A DNA stretch of 64,000 bases from Serratia sp. PL17. Lineage in GTDB: Bacteria; Pseudomonadota; Gammaproteobacteria; Enterobacterales; Enterobacteriaceae. The stretch is from contig NZ_JAFIBY010000002.1 in assembly GCF_017832355.1 (NCBI RefSeq), positions 124,001-188,000 on the forward strand, read 5' to 3'. The notes beneath the pieces are model-generated. The model had not been told where the DNA came from. It did no database searches and saw nothing but the letters and a program-made list of their open reading frames with translations. This document shows, one piece after another, positions 43,746 through 51,678 of the stretch. A program made the translations under genes and the position numbers. Each line of letters begins with the position of its first letter. Within the stretch, counting starts at the first letter, position 1.

Positions 43746-45175
43746 ATGTCGTCCTCCAACACCCAGGTGTCCTTGGTTCCCCCGCCTTGCGACGAGTTGA
43801 CCACCAGCGAACCTTGCGCCAGCGCCACACGCGTCAGCCCGCCGGGCACCAGCCGAATTTCAGCCCCGCTGAGGGCAAACGGCCGCAGATCGATATGCCG
43901 CGGGGCCAAGCCTTCGTTGACGAAAGTCGGGCAGGTCGACAGCGCCAGGGTATTTTGCGCAATGTAGTTATGGGGTTTGGCTAACAGCAAGGTGCGGAAA
44001 TGGGCGATTTCGTCTTTGGTCGCCGCCGGGCCGATCAGCATGCCGTAACCACCGGCACCGTGGACCTCTTTCACCACCATCTGATCCAGATTGGCCAACA
44101 CATAGGACAGCTCATTCTTGTGACGACATTGCCAGGTGGGGACGTTGTTGAGGATCGGCTCTTCTTGCAGATAGAAACGCACCATGTCCGGCACATACGG
44201 ATAGATCGACTTGTCGTCGGCCACGCCGGTGCCAATGGCGTTTGCCAGTACCACATTGCCGGTGCGGTAAACCGACAGCAGCCCCGGAACGCCGAGCATC
44301 GAGTCGGGGCGGAACGCCAGCGGATCGAGGAAAGCGTCGTCCACCCGGCGGTAAATCACATCCACCTTGCAAGGCCCGGCGGTGGTGCGCATAAACACGG
44401 CGCCGTCCTTGACGAACAGGTCGGCGCTTTCCACCAGCTCAACCCCCATCTGCTGCGCCAGGAAACTGTGCTCGAAATAGGCGCTGTTAAAGCGGCCCGG
44501 AGTCAGTACCACGACCGTGGGATCGTTAATCGGCGAGCTTTCGCGCAGGGTTTGCAGCAGGTGCGACGGATAGCGTTCCACCGGTGCAATGCGTTGCTGG
44601 GCGAACAGTTCGGGGTACAGGCGCATCATCATCTTGCGGTTTTCCAGCATGTAGGAAACGCCGGAGGGCGTGCGCAGGTTATCTTCCAGCACGTAATATT
44701 GGCCGTCACCGTTACGCACCATGTCCACGCCAACGATGTGCGCGTAAATATTGCGGTGCAGATCGACTCCTTGCATACAAGGCTGATATTGATCGTTCGC
44801 CAGCACCTGTTCTGCCGGAATGATCCCGGCGTTCAGAATATGTTGTTGATGGTAAATGTCGTGAAGAAAGGCGTTTAGCGCCTGAACACGTTGGCGAATG
44901 CCGCGATCGAGCATCGCCCATTCGCTGGCGGGAATGATGCGTGGCACGCTATCAAACGGGATCAGGCGTTCGGCACCATCGTCATCACCATAGACATTAA
45001 AGGTAATCCCCACTCGGTGAAACAGCAGTGCAGCTTCTTCTCTTTTGCGTTGAATGGCCTTTTGGTCGGCCTCTTGCAGCCAGTGCCAGTAAGCTTCGTA
45101 GTGACCCCGGTGTTTACCCTCAGCCAGAAGCATCTCATCAAAAAACGGTGAAGCGGACAGATCGATATTTAGCAT
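43739..45175 (-). CDS. Circularly permuted ATP-grasp protein of the Anbu cluster
   Basis: A 478-residue circularly permuted type-2 ATP-grasp protein. Recognised by MVRNGDGQYYVLEDNLRTPSG, VLTPGRFNSAYFEHSFLAQQ and VVKEVHGAGGYGMLIGP. ATP-grasp enzymes join a carboxylate to an amine, so a peptide-bond or tag-forming role is likely. The start at 45175 (MLNIDLSASPFF) is 5 bases from GAGG; the upstream open frame has no family similarity. First gene of the cluster. Confidence 0.9.
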   Translation of the reverse strand: MLNIDLSASPFFDEMLLAEGKHRGHYEAYWHWLQEADQKAIQRKREEAALLFHRVGITFNVYGDDDGAERLIPFDSVPRIIPASEWAMLDRGIRQRVQALNAFLHDIYHQQHILNAGIIPAEQVLANDQYQPCMQGVDLHRNIYAHIVGVDMVRNGDGQYYVLEDNLRTPSGVSYMLENRKMMMRLYPELFAQQRIAPVERYPSHLLQTLRESSPINDPTVVVLTPGRFNSAYFEHSFLAQQMGVELVESADLFVKDGAVFMRTTAGPCKVDVIYRRVDDAFLDPLAFRPDSMLGVPGLLSVYRTGNVVLANAIGTGVADDKSIYPYVPDMVRFYLQEEPILNNVPTWQCRHKNELSYVLANLDQMVVKEVHGAGGYGMLIGPAATKDEIAHFRTLLLAKPHNYIAQNTLALSTCPTFVNEGLAPRHIDLRPFALSGAEIRLVPGGLTRVALAQGSLVVNSSQGGGTKDTWVLEDDIC

Positions 45176-45452
45176 CATCACCTCGTCGACATTACAGGCT
45201 GTAAACGGATCCAGCATAAAATGTGCCAAGGTGAGAAAGGGGCGAAAATGGCACCTAATGGCGTGTTTCAGGGGCAGGAAAGCACGTTTAAGGTGCATTG
45301 GCAGCAAACGTCGCCTTAAAAAAGGGCAAATTTGCGGAGCCTGACTCAGTAACAAAAAACGGGGATTGCTTCTTCCTCAACGGCATAAAAAGATAGCGAT
45401 AAAACAGAAAAGGATTTTTCTAACAGGTTAATTTTAAAAAGTATTCAAGGGA

Positions 45453-46079
45453 ATGATGATGCCGCATGATTTTGACATTCAGGAGCTTGGGCGAGCCGCC
45501 TTGGCTACCGCCAATGAAATTTTTACTGCCGCGGCCTATAACATTCAGGTGCACATGCTGACTGGTGAGGATTTGGAATGGTGCATCGTGCAGACGCGTC
45601 AGCAAGCTGAAAATTTGCGTATCCCATGGGCATTAAGCGGTGCGGCGCTGGATAACCCTGATATTTTTAAATTTAGCTTTAAGATCCTGAATGCGGCTCA
45701 GAGGCCGGCCGGAGCCTGCATATGCCAGTTCTGTCCCGCAGCGGGCGATATGTCTGCGGTGTTGAATGTTGAAATGCTGCAAAATTTCCACATCCAGGAC
45801 TCGTGTCTTGATGGTAATACTTTCCGTTTTGCTCTCTATGCTGCGATATTATTGATGGTCGACACCCGATGTACTGGCTTACGGCTAATATCGCCTGTCA
45901 ATGTGAGAGTCGCTGATTATTACATCAACGAGCATCACTTTATTGATATCACCGCTGGCGATAAAGGCATTCTCTACCGTGATGCGCAGGCATTATTCCA
46001 ATGGTTTATCGAGGACTCGGCCTCGATTGAAGTTGCACATTATTTGAGCGACAATGACGATCAACTGGCGGGATTATAG
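45453..46079 (+). CDS. Unknown protein, possibly GNAT-like
   Basis: A ~208-residue protein I do not recognise. Three ATGs in a row (45453, 45456, 45459) follow AAGGG; the third is best spaced. The C-terminal half has a weak acetyltransferase-like pattern: FRFALYAAILLMVDTRCTGL, then SPVNVRVADYYINEHHF, which resembles the N-x-A-x-x-x-Y-x-x-x-x-F end of GNAT folds, but the acetyl-CoA loop is not canonical. It is cytoplasmic by appearance, with six Cys. It is followed after 8 bp by a small unknown gene, likely one operon. Confidence 0.65.
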   Translation: MMMPHDFDIQELGRAALATANEIFTAAAYNIQVHMLTGEDLEWCIVQTRQQAENLRIPWALSGAALDNPDIFKFSFKILNAAQRPAGACICQFCPAAGDMSAVLNVEMLQNFHIQDSCLDGNTFRFALYAAILLMVDTRCTGLRLISPVNVRVADYYINEHHFIDITAGDKGILYRDAQALFQWFIEDSASIEVAHYLSDNDDQLAGL

Positions 46080-46087
46080 GGGGAAAT

Positions 46088-46348
46088 ATGGTCATTAAAA
46101 CCACGGATCGGCTTATAGCGAAAAATGACGCCTATGAGCTGGAGGTATACAAAACCGAAGGGGAAAAGGTGAGGGGGGTAAAAACCTATACTTCTGAGGA
46201 GATTAATAACCTGACACCCCAGGGGATGCCGATTACCGCTTCTCGTGAGGAAGTGATAGCCGTTTTGAAACAAGCCGCGAAGAACATTAAACCTCAATCC
46301 TCTCCGATAATAGAAGCTGCCGGCGGCATCCGTCGCGCAAGCCAATAA
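46088..46348 (+). CDS. Small unknown protein downstream of the GNAT-like gene
   Basis: An 86-residue basic protein with no recognised domain: VIKTTDRLIAKNDAYELEVY suggests a beta-strand start, followed by ASREEVIAVLKQAAKNI, a helix. GGGGGAAAT precedes the ATG. It is cotranscribed with the upstream unknown gene (8-bp gap) and ends at the ridA terminator on the opposite strand. It could be a partner or inhibitor of the upstream protein, but this is speculation. Confidence 0.6.
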   Translation: MVIKTTDRLIAKNDAYELEVYKTEGEKVRGVKTYTSEEINNLTPQGMPITASREEVIAVLKQAAKNIKPQSSPIIEAAGGIRRASQ

Positions 46349-46373
46349 AAACGGCCAGCCGATGGCTGACCGT
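46346..46373 (-). terminator. ridA terminator
   Basis: Minus strand ACGGTCAGCC-ATC-GGCTGGCCGT, a 10-bp stem with one mismatch, followed by TTTTTATT. It sits ~20 bases past the ridA stop and also just after the convergent small gene. Confidence 0.85.
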
Positions 46374-46392
46374 TGGGCGCGTTGCCGTAGAA

Positions 46393-46779
46393 TTAACGAC
46401 GAACGGCGATGGCTTCGATTTCGATTTTCACGTCTTTTGGCAGACGAGCAACTTCGACGCAAGAACGTGCTGGGAAAGGCGCGTTATGTTCGGTGAAGAA
46501 GCTTTCGTACGCGGCGTTAACGGTGGCGAAATCGTTCAGATCTTTCACGAATACCGTGGTTTTCACGATATCGGCGACTTTCAGGCCTGCGGCTTCAACG
46601 ATCGCTTTAACGTTTTCCAGTGACTGGCGTGCCTGAGCGGTCACGTCGTCGGCAACGGCACCGGTTTTAGGATCGACAGGGATCTGACCGGAAGTGATGA
46701 TCATGCTGCCCAGATCAACGCCCTGCACGTAAGGACCAATGGCTGCCGGGGCGAGTTCAGTGCTGATGTTACGTGACAT
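46393..46779 (-). CDS. ridA: RidA enamine/imine deaminase
   Basis: A 128-residue trimeric YjgF/YER057c/UK114 family protein. It hydrolyses reactive 2-aminoacrylate-type enamines and imines made by PLP dehydratases. The active-site Arg is in ARSCVEVARLPKDVKIEIEAIA (~residue 105), and TSGQIPVDPKTG is the family start. Located before pyrI as in E. coli (mgtA-ridA-pyrI-pyrB). A second, diverged paralogue is encoded at 55472. Confidence 0.96.
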   Translation of the reverse strand: MSRNISTELAPAAIGPYVQGVDLGSMIITSGQIPVDPKTGAVADDVTAQARQSLENVKAIVEAAGLKVADIVKTTVFVKDLNDFATVNAAYESFFTEHNAPFPARSCVEVARLPKDVKIEIEAIAVRR

Positions 46780-46797
46780 TTTTTCTCCTAATTTACC

Positions 46798-46845
46798 CTT
46801 CGTCTTTCAAACCGCAGCGTTGTTGGCTACGGCTTAAAATCCATT
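46798..46845. repeat. possible truncated intergenic repeat
   Basis: TCTTTCAAACCGCAGCGTTG then TTGGCTACGGC resembles the left part of the repeat at 48391-48508 (TCTTTCGAACCGCAGCGG). The right half is missing. Low confidence. Confidence 0.3.
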
Positions 46846-46891
46846 GGGTAGCAACGTGGGTTGTTCTATCCAGAAACCCCATTATAGGGCG

Positions 46892-46925
46892 TCGCCGGGA
46901 GAATAACAGCGCCGTCTCCCGGCGA
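46892..46925. terminator. hairpin downstream of pyrI
   Basis: TCGCCGGGAG and CTCCCGGCGA form a perfect 10-bp stem with a 14-base loop, 12 bp beyond the pyrI stop. No T-run follows on the minus strand, so it may be a Rho-linked or stabilising 3' structure. Confidence 0.5.
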
Positions 46926-46936
46926 AAACCGCAGAT

Positions 46937-47401
46937 TTAGTCTGCCTGCAATACGACTTGGTGTTCGAACTCTTTCTCGCAGTAATGGCACTTCAGGTGT
47001 ACGTCACCGTCGCGGGATTTCACGCTAAAGCTGGACGATACCGGTTCACTGCGGCTGATGCAGTTGCTGTTCGGACAGGTCAGCACGCCGTCGATATGAT
47101 CCGGCAGGCTGAGAGTCAGTTTACGCACCACCTCGTAATTATCGATGCGGTTAACCGTCGCTTTGGGGGCGTACATCGCCAATTGGTTGGCTTGTTGCTC
47201 CGTCAGGAACGTGTTCTCGATTTTAATCAGATCTTTGCGGCCCAGCTCATTGGACGGCAGGTTCAGGCCGATAGTGATGCGCTGATCGGTGGCAGTCAGT
47301 TTAAACAGCGTCAGTAGCTTAAACCCTATCTGTGCCGGAATATGGTCAATCACCGTACCGCATTTGATTGCTTCAACCTGCAGTTTGTTATCGTGAGTCA
47401 T
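46937..47401 (-). CDS. pyrI: Aspartate carbamoyltransferase regulatory chain PyrI
   Basis: A 154-residue regulatory subunit that binds CTP/ATP and controls the PyrB catalytic trimers. The Zn site is visible as [11 protein letters not shown] and [10 protein letters not shown] (four Cys). It starts 12 bases after pyrB, in the standard pyrBI operon. Confidence 0.97.
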   Translation of the reverse strand: MTHDNKLQVEAIKCGTVIDHIPAQIGFKLLTLFKLTATDQRITIGLNLPSNELGRKDLIKIENTFLTEQQANQLAMYAPKATVNRIDNYEVVRKLTLSLPDHIDGVLTCPNSNCISRSEPVSSSFSVKSRDGDVHLKCHYCEKEFEHQVVLQAD

Positions 47402-47413
47402 GACGGTTCCCCC

Positions 47414-48349
47414 TTAAAGAGCCAAATCTGCGTTTAATACCAGCGCCAACAGTGCCTGACGTGCGTAAATACCGTTGCCTGCCTGCTGGAAGTAGTAGGC
47501 GTAGGGTGTTTTATCCACGTCGGTAGTGATCTCGTCAATGCGCGGCAGCGGGTGCAAGACTTTGAGATGGGTACGTGCGTCTGCCAGATCCGCTGCACGC
47601 AGGACGAACTGCGCTTTCACGTTAGCGTATTCGGAAGGGTCCAGGCGCTCTTTCTGCACCCGGGTCATGTAGAGAATATCCAGTTCAGGCACCACTTCCT
47701 CGATACTGCTGTGCAGGCTGTATTGGATGCCTTTTTCTTCCAGCATTTTCAGGATGTAGGTCGGCATGGCCAGCGCGTCCGGGGCGATGAAGAAGAAGCG
47801 GTTGCCTTCAAATTTAGCCAGCGCCTGTGCCAGTGAATGCACGGTACGTCCGTATTTCAGGTCACCCACCATAGCGATATTGATGTTGTTCAGGCGGCCC
47901 TGCGTTTCCTGAATGGTGAACAGGTCCAGCAGCGTTTGCGTCGGATGCTGGTTGGCTCCGTCACCGGCGTTGAGCACCGGGATCCCGCCGGAGAATTCGG
48001 TTGCCAGCCGTGCAGCGCCTTCCTGTGGGTGGCGCATTACGATGGCGTCGACGTAGGTGCCAATGACCGAGATAGTGTCAGCCAGGGTTTCGCCTTTCTT
48101 GCCGAGTGAGGTGTTGCTGCCGTCGGCAAAGCCAACCACCGAGGCCCCCAGGCGGTGCATCGCGGTTTCAAACGACAAGCGGGTACGGGTTGACGCTTCA
48201 AAGAAGCAGCTGGCAATGACCTTGTGCTTTAGCAGCTCAGGCTGTGGATTGGATTTCAGGCTGGCGGCGGTGCGTAGCACCAGCTCCAGATCCTCGCGGC
48301 TGAGATCGTTAATAGAGATGATATTTTTGTGATACAGCGGATTGGCCAT
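47414..48349 (-). CDS. pyrB: Aspartate carbamoyltransferase catalytic chain PyrB
   Basis: A 311-residue transcarbamoylase, the committed step of pyrimidine synthesis (carbamoyl-phosphate + aspartate). Motifs: [15 protein letters not shown] for carbamoyl-phosphate, [16 protein letters not shown], and [12 protein letters not shown]. Expression is set by the pyrL attenuator upstream. Confidence 0.97.
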   Translation of the reverse strand: MANPLYHKNIISINDLSREDLELVLRTAASLKSNPQPELLKHKVIASCFFEASTRTRLSFETAMHRLGASVVGFADGSNTSLGKKGETLADTISVIGTYVDAIVMRHPQEGAARLATEFSGGIPVLNAGDGANQHPTQTLLDLFTIQETQGRLNNINIAMVGDLKYGRTVHSLAQALAKFEGNRFFFIAPDALAMPTYILKMLEEKGIQYSLHSSIEEVVPELDILYMTRVQKERLDPSEYANVKAQFVLRAADLADARTHLKVLHPLPRIDEITTDVDKTPYAYYFQQAGNGIYARQALLALVLNADLAL

Positions 48350-48390
48350 TTTTCACTCCTTCTCGACACATGCCCGTGGCGCGGGAATGC

Positions 48391-48508
48391 CCGTCATCTT
48401 TCGAACCGCAGCGGTGTTGGCTTCTCGCTTTTCCCCCGTCACTTAGCTGACTAAGCGCAGGGTGATTCAAGCGGTTACCTCTGGCTGCGCCCCGAAATCT
48501 CTCGGGCA
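48391..48508. repeat. MITE-like intergenic repeat in the pyr leader
   Basis: A ~118-bp element between the attenuator and pyrB, with complementary ends (GCCCGTCATCTTTCG and CGAAATCTCTCGGGC), GGTGTTGGCTTCTCGC and CCCCGTCACTTAGCTGAC inside. Its layout matches the repeat at 11014-11145. It lengthens the pyrB leader compared with E. coli. Confidence 0.55.
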
Positions 48509-48522
48509 TGATTTTTTAAGGC

Positions 48523-48547
48523 AAAAAAAAGCCCCTCAACGAGGGGC
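48523..48547 (-). terminator. pyrBI attenuator
   Basis: Minus strand GCCCCTC-GTT-GAGGGGC followed by eight T. The end of the pyrL reading frame runs into the hairpin, so ribosomes trailing closely behind polymerase (low UTP) prevent its formation. Confidence 0.95.
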
Positions 48548-48649
48548 TTGAAACGATCGGTTTAGCAACAGGAGAAATAACGGCAGTTGGCTGCCGATTG
48601 GCAGTCGGTTTTGTCGGTTGTGGCTAACAAAACAAACGTCGTTTTTCAT
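48536..48649 (-). CDS. pyrL: pyrBI leader peptide PyrL
   Basis: A 37-residue leader ORF (starting [16 protein letters not shown] and ending NRSFQAPR). CAGGAGA precedes the ATG. Its last codons lie inside the attenuator stem, and a U-rich stretch (TTATTTCTCC) precedes it, as in E. coli where UTP-dependent polymerase pausing couples translation to termination. Confidence 0.9.
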   Translation of the reverse strand: MKNDVCFVSHNRQNRLPIGSQLPLFLLLLNRSFQAPR

Positions 48650-48674
48650 GCTTTCTCCTGGCAAATTGTCGCGC

Positions 48675-48702
48675 ATTATACTCGCGCTTTTGGACACTGC
48701 AA
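48675..48702 (-). promoter_or_regulatory. pyrL-pyrBI promoter
   Basis: TTGCAG at -35 and a perfect TATAAT at -10, 16 bases apart, about 26 bp upstream of the pyrL start on the minus strand. Confidence 0.75.
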
Positions 48703-48780
48703 GCGCTAAAACGCCGATTTTTTGCCATTTCGCAATCGATTGGCTGGTTGCTTTTAGGAACCTGCCCTGTAAATCAAGGA

Positions 48781-49785
48781 TCAGTGAGTGCGCCGCAGTA
48801 AAATAACCAGCACGAAAATCCCGCCAAGACCGGCAGTAATAATCCCGATGGGCAGTTCTTGGGGCGCGGCAATGACGCGGCTTAGCAGATCGCCGGCAGA
48901 GAGTAACATTGCTCCCATGACGCCAACCAACGGCAGCAGGCGCCGGTGACGTACGCCGGTAAAGGGGCGTGCCAGATGGGGAACCATTAAGCCGACAAAC
49001 CCAATCACTCCGGTTAATGCCACCAGTAACGCGGTCGCCAGCGAACAACACAGAAAGACTTCCATGCGTAATCGGCTGGTGTTGATGCCCAGCGTGCCGG
49101 CAGTCTGTTCACCCGCCAGTAAAGCATCCAGCGATCGCCAGCGTAATGTAATCAATACCACCAGTAACAGCAGCGCGATCAAGGCAAAAATCAAATTATC
49201 CCAACGGGCCAGACCCAGCCCGCCCAGTGTCCAGAAGAGTACGCTGCCGGCTGTTCGTTGATCGCCGGAAAAAACCAGATAATTGGTGAAGGCCCCGAAT
49301 AAAAAAGAGACCGCCAGGCCGCAGATGATCAGTTTCTCGGTGCCTTTCTGCGATTGGGTCATGAAAATAAGCATCACGACCGCGGCGGAGAGTATTCCGC
49401 CAACAAAAGAGGAAACGGGTAAAGCCCACGCCCCCAGGCTATTACCGAGACGGGTAATCACCAGCACCACGCCGGCAGAGGCGCCCGAGGAAAGGCCGAA
49501 CAGAAAAGGATCGGCCAGATCGTTGCGGGTGGTGGTTTGCAAGAGTGCGCCGACCAGTGCCAATCCGGCTCCTGCCAGTAAACCCAGCAGCGTTCGTGGC
49601 AAACGCAGTTCCAGCACAATGCTTTTAATCATTGGCGGCACATCACCCTGGGTGATACCCAGCGCGGTCATCACCTGAGAAAAAGAGAGTGGCACACTGC
49701 CTTGCACGATATTGCCGAGGATGAGCCCTGCCAATAGCAGTGGGGCGACTGCCCATGCCAGCCTAAAACGGTTTTTTTCCGACAT
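48781..49785 (-). CDS. FecCD/BtuC-type ABC transporter permease
   Basis: A 334-residue inner-membrane permease with ~10 spans of the iron-chelate/vitamin B12 importer class. Marker segments are [34 protein letters not shown] and [16 protein letters not shown], the last including the coupling helix to the ATPase. It overlaps the binding-protein stop by one base (TAATG). Part of a three-gene importer whose substrate is not evident. Confidence 0.93.
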   Translation of the reverse strand: MSEKNRFRLAWAVAPLLLAGLILGNIVQGSVPLSFSQVMTALGITQGDVPPMIKSIVLELRLPRTLLGLLAGAGLALVGALLQTTTRNDLADPFLFGLSSGASAGVVLVITRLGNSLGAWALPVSSFVGGILSAAVVMLIFMTQSQKGTEKLIICGLAVSFLFGAFTNYLVFSGDQRTAGSVLFWTLGGLGLARWDNLIFALIALLLLVVLITLRWRSLDALLAGEQTAGTLGINTSRLRMEVFLCCSLATALLVALTGVIGFVGLMVPHLARPFTGVRHRRLLPLVGVMGAMLLSAGDLLSRVIAAPQELPIGIITAGLGGIFVLVILLRRTH

Positions 49786-50741
49786 TAGCTGAAGGCGGCG
49801 GGATAAAGAGCGTGAGCCAGTTTATGGATGGCTTCAATATTGGCCGGCCCCGGCGTCAGTTCCTGATATTTTAATTTCAAATAACGGTGGTGAATAACCG
49901 CCAGTGTTTTTTTCATCAGGGGATGTTGTTCAAGGAAAAGCTGCCGTGCGTCGGTATCGCTGGATGCCTCTGATTGGTAATCTACCAGAATGATAAATTC
50001 AGGTTCCATCGCCGCGACACTTTCCCAATTGGTGGTCGTCCAACTGGTGTTCAGGGTTTCCATCACATTCTTTGCCCCAGCGGCTTCAATAATTGCCGTC
50101 GGCATGGCGTAAGGCCCACTGGTATAGGGCTTTTCTTCACCGGAATCATAAAGAAACACCTTTATCGGTTTTTGCGTCGCAATTTTGCGATGGATACCTT
50201 CCACCTGTTTTTGCCAGCCATTGACCAGTGTTTCCGCATCTTCCTGTTTACCAAATACTTTACCGAGTCTAATGATGTCTCCGTATAACAAATCCATACT
50301 GGCGCGTGGGCGATGCTTGTCGACGTGGATGCAGCTTTCACTCAGCACCAGCGTTTTGACATTGAATTTTGCCAGCGCTTGCGGGGTAACGTCACCACGC
50401 AGACCATAATTCCAGCCTGCAAAGAACAGGTCAGGACTCACGGCGAGCAGGTTTTCGATCGTTGGGTATTTCGGCGCCAGTTCAGGGATCGCCCCCTGCT
50501 GTTGCGTGAATTCAGGGATATTTTTATACCAGCCGGAGATCCCCGTCACGCCAACCATCGCCGGCTGCAGCCGCAGGGCAAACGCCATTTGCGACATATT
50601 AATGTCTTGAATAACGGCGCGCTGTGGGGCTTGGGTAAAGGTCAGTGGCTGACCACAGTTGTCCACCGTGACAGGGAAACCAGAAGCGCCGGCGCTTCCT
50701 GCAGTTAATGCCAGTAATGTGGCGAGGGTTAACTTTTTCAC
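49785..50741 (-). CDS. Periplasmic substrate-binding protein of the chelate-type importer
   Basis: A 318-residue TroA/FepB-like binding protein with signal peptide MKKLTLATLLALTAGSAGA. Two lobes are joined by a long helix, with the typical ISPDLFFAGWNY-type segment (SPDLFFAGWNYGLRGD) and the conserved edge Glu residues (TIENLLAVSP; EFTQ) that dock to the permease. Ligand could be a ferric siderophore, haem, cobalamin or other metal chelate. No TonB-dependent receptor is adjacent and no Fur box was seen. Confidence 0.9.
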   Translation of the reverse strand: MKKLTLATLLALTAGSAGASGFPVTVDNCGQPLTFTQAPQRAVIQDINMSQMAFALRLQPAMVGVTGISGWYKNIPEFTQQQGAIPELAPKYPTIENLLAVSPDLFFAGWNYGLRGDVTPQALAKFNVKTLVLSESCIHVDKHRPRASMDLLYGDIIRLGKVFGKQEDAETLVNGWQKQVEGIHRKIATQKPIKVFLYDSGEEKPYTSGPYAMPTAIIEAAGAKNVMETLNTSWTTTNWESVAAMEPEFIILVDYQSEASSDTDARQLFLEQHPLMKKTLAVIHHRYLKLKYQELTPGPANIEAIHKLAHALYPAAFS

Positions 50742-50870
50742 ATCGACTCCAGATTCAAAAACCGAAGTCAGTAACCCGGCTTGTTGGATACGGGGGCAAC
50801 ATACCTGAATAATTCATATGACAAATGTAGTTAGATCAAACAACCGTCGATTGTTGGGATTTGAGCGGGT

Positions 50871-51659
50871 TTATGTCGGCAATGCCTCGAAGAAGCGCAG
50901 GGCTTTGCCGGTTTCAGGATGGCGGGCTTGCAGGGATTTCATCCCAAACACCTGTTGCAGGTGCACCGACTCCAGCACGGCATCAGGGCTGCCATGGCAA
51001 ACGATTTTCCCTTGATTCATCATGATGACCTGGTGTGAAAAGGGCTGTACCAACTCCAGATCATGCAGCACTTTTAACGTGGCTATCTTTTTTTTATGAA
51101 TCAGCGACAGCAGTTGGTGGCGGGCTAGCGGATCGAGATGGTTGGTGGGTTCATCGAGTAAGAGCAGCATCGGCTGCTGCGCCAATACCCGGGCGAATCC
51201 GGCACGCTGGCGTTCGCCACCCGAAAGATTGCCCAACGGCACATGTTGCAGGGAGTGGAGGCCCACGTCATCCATCGCTTTTGCCACAATGCGTAGATGC
51301 TCAGATGGCAGGCTATCGGCCTGCCAGGGCAACCGACCCAGGGCCACATACTCGTTAACCTTAAGCCGTAAATCGGCATTATCGTGCTGGCTAAGCAAAG
51401 CGATAGAACGGGCACGTTGATGCGGCTTGATGGTGGATAAGGGCGTTCCCTGAAAGCGTATTTCACCGCCACTCGGTTTTAGCTCACCGGTAAGCAGCCG
51501 TAATAACGTGGATTTTCCACTGCCGTTTGGGCCGATAATGGTGACGGATTCATCTTGCTGAAGGGCAAAGGTGACGCCATGAATCCGCGGTGGCTTCCCT
51601 GGACTTGCCAGGGAGAGATTCTGCACCGACAAGAGACTGTCGGTGGGCAGGTTATTCAT
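50871..51659 (-). CDS. ATP-binding protein of the chelate-type importer
   Basis: A 262-residue ABC ATPase of the FecE/BtuD class: Walker A GPNGSGKST, signature LSGGERQRAGFARVLAQ, Walker B LLLLDEPTNHLD. It starts 19 bp after the deaminase gene with AGGA at 7 bases, so it is probably cotranscribed with that gene. A 129-bp gap separates it from the binding protein. Confidence 0.93.
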   Translation of the reverse strand: MNNLPTDSLLSVQNLSLASPGKPPRIHGVTFALQQDESVTIIGPNGSGKSTLLRLLTGELKPSGGEIRFQGTPLSTIKPHQRARSIALLSQHDNADLRLKVNEYVALGRLPWQADSLPSEHLRIVAKAMDDVGLHSLQHVPLGNLSGGERQRAGFARVLAQQPMLLLLDEPTNHLDPLARHQLLSLIHKKKIATLKVLHDLELVQPFSHQVIMMNQGKIVCHGSPDAVLESVHLQQVFGMKSLQARHPETGKALRFFEALPT

Positions 51660-51678
51660 CAGATATCCTTTTCCATTA

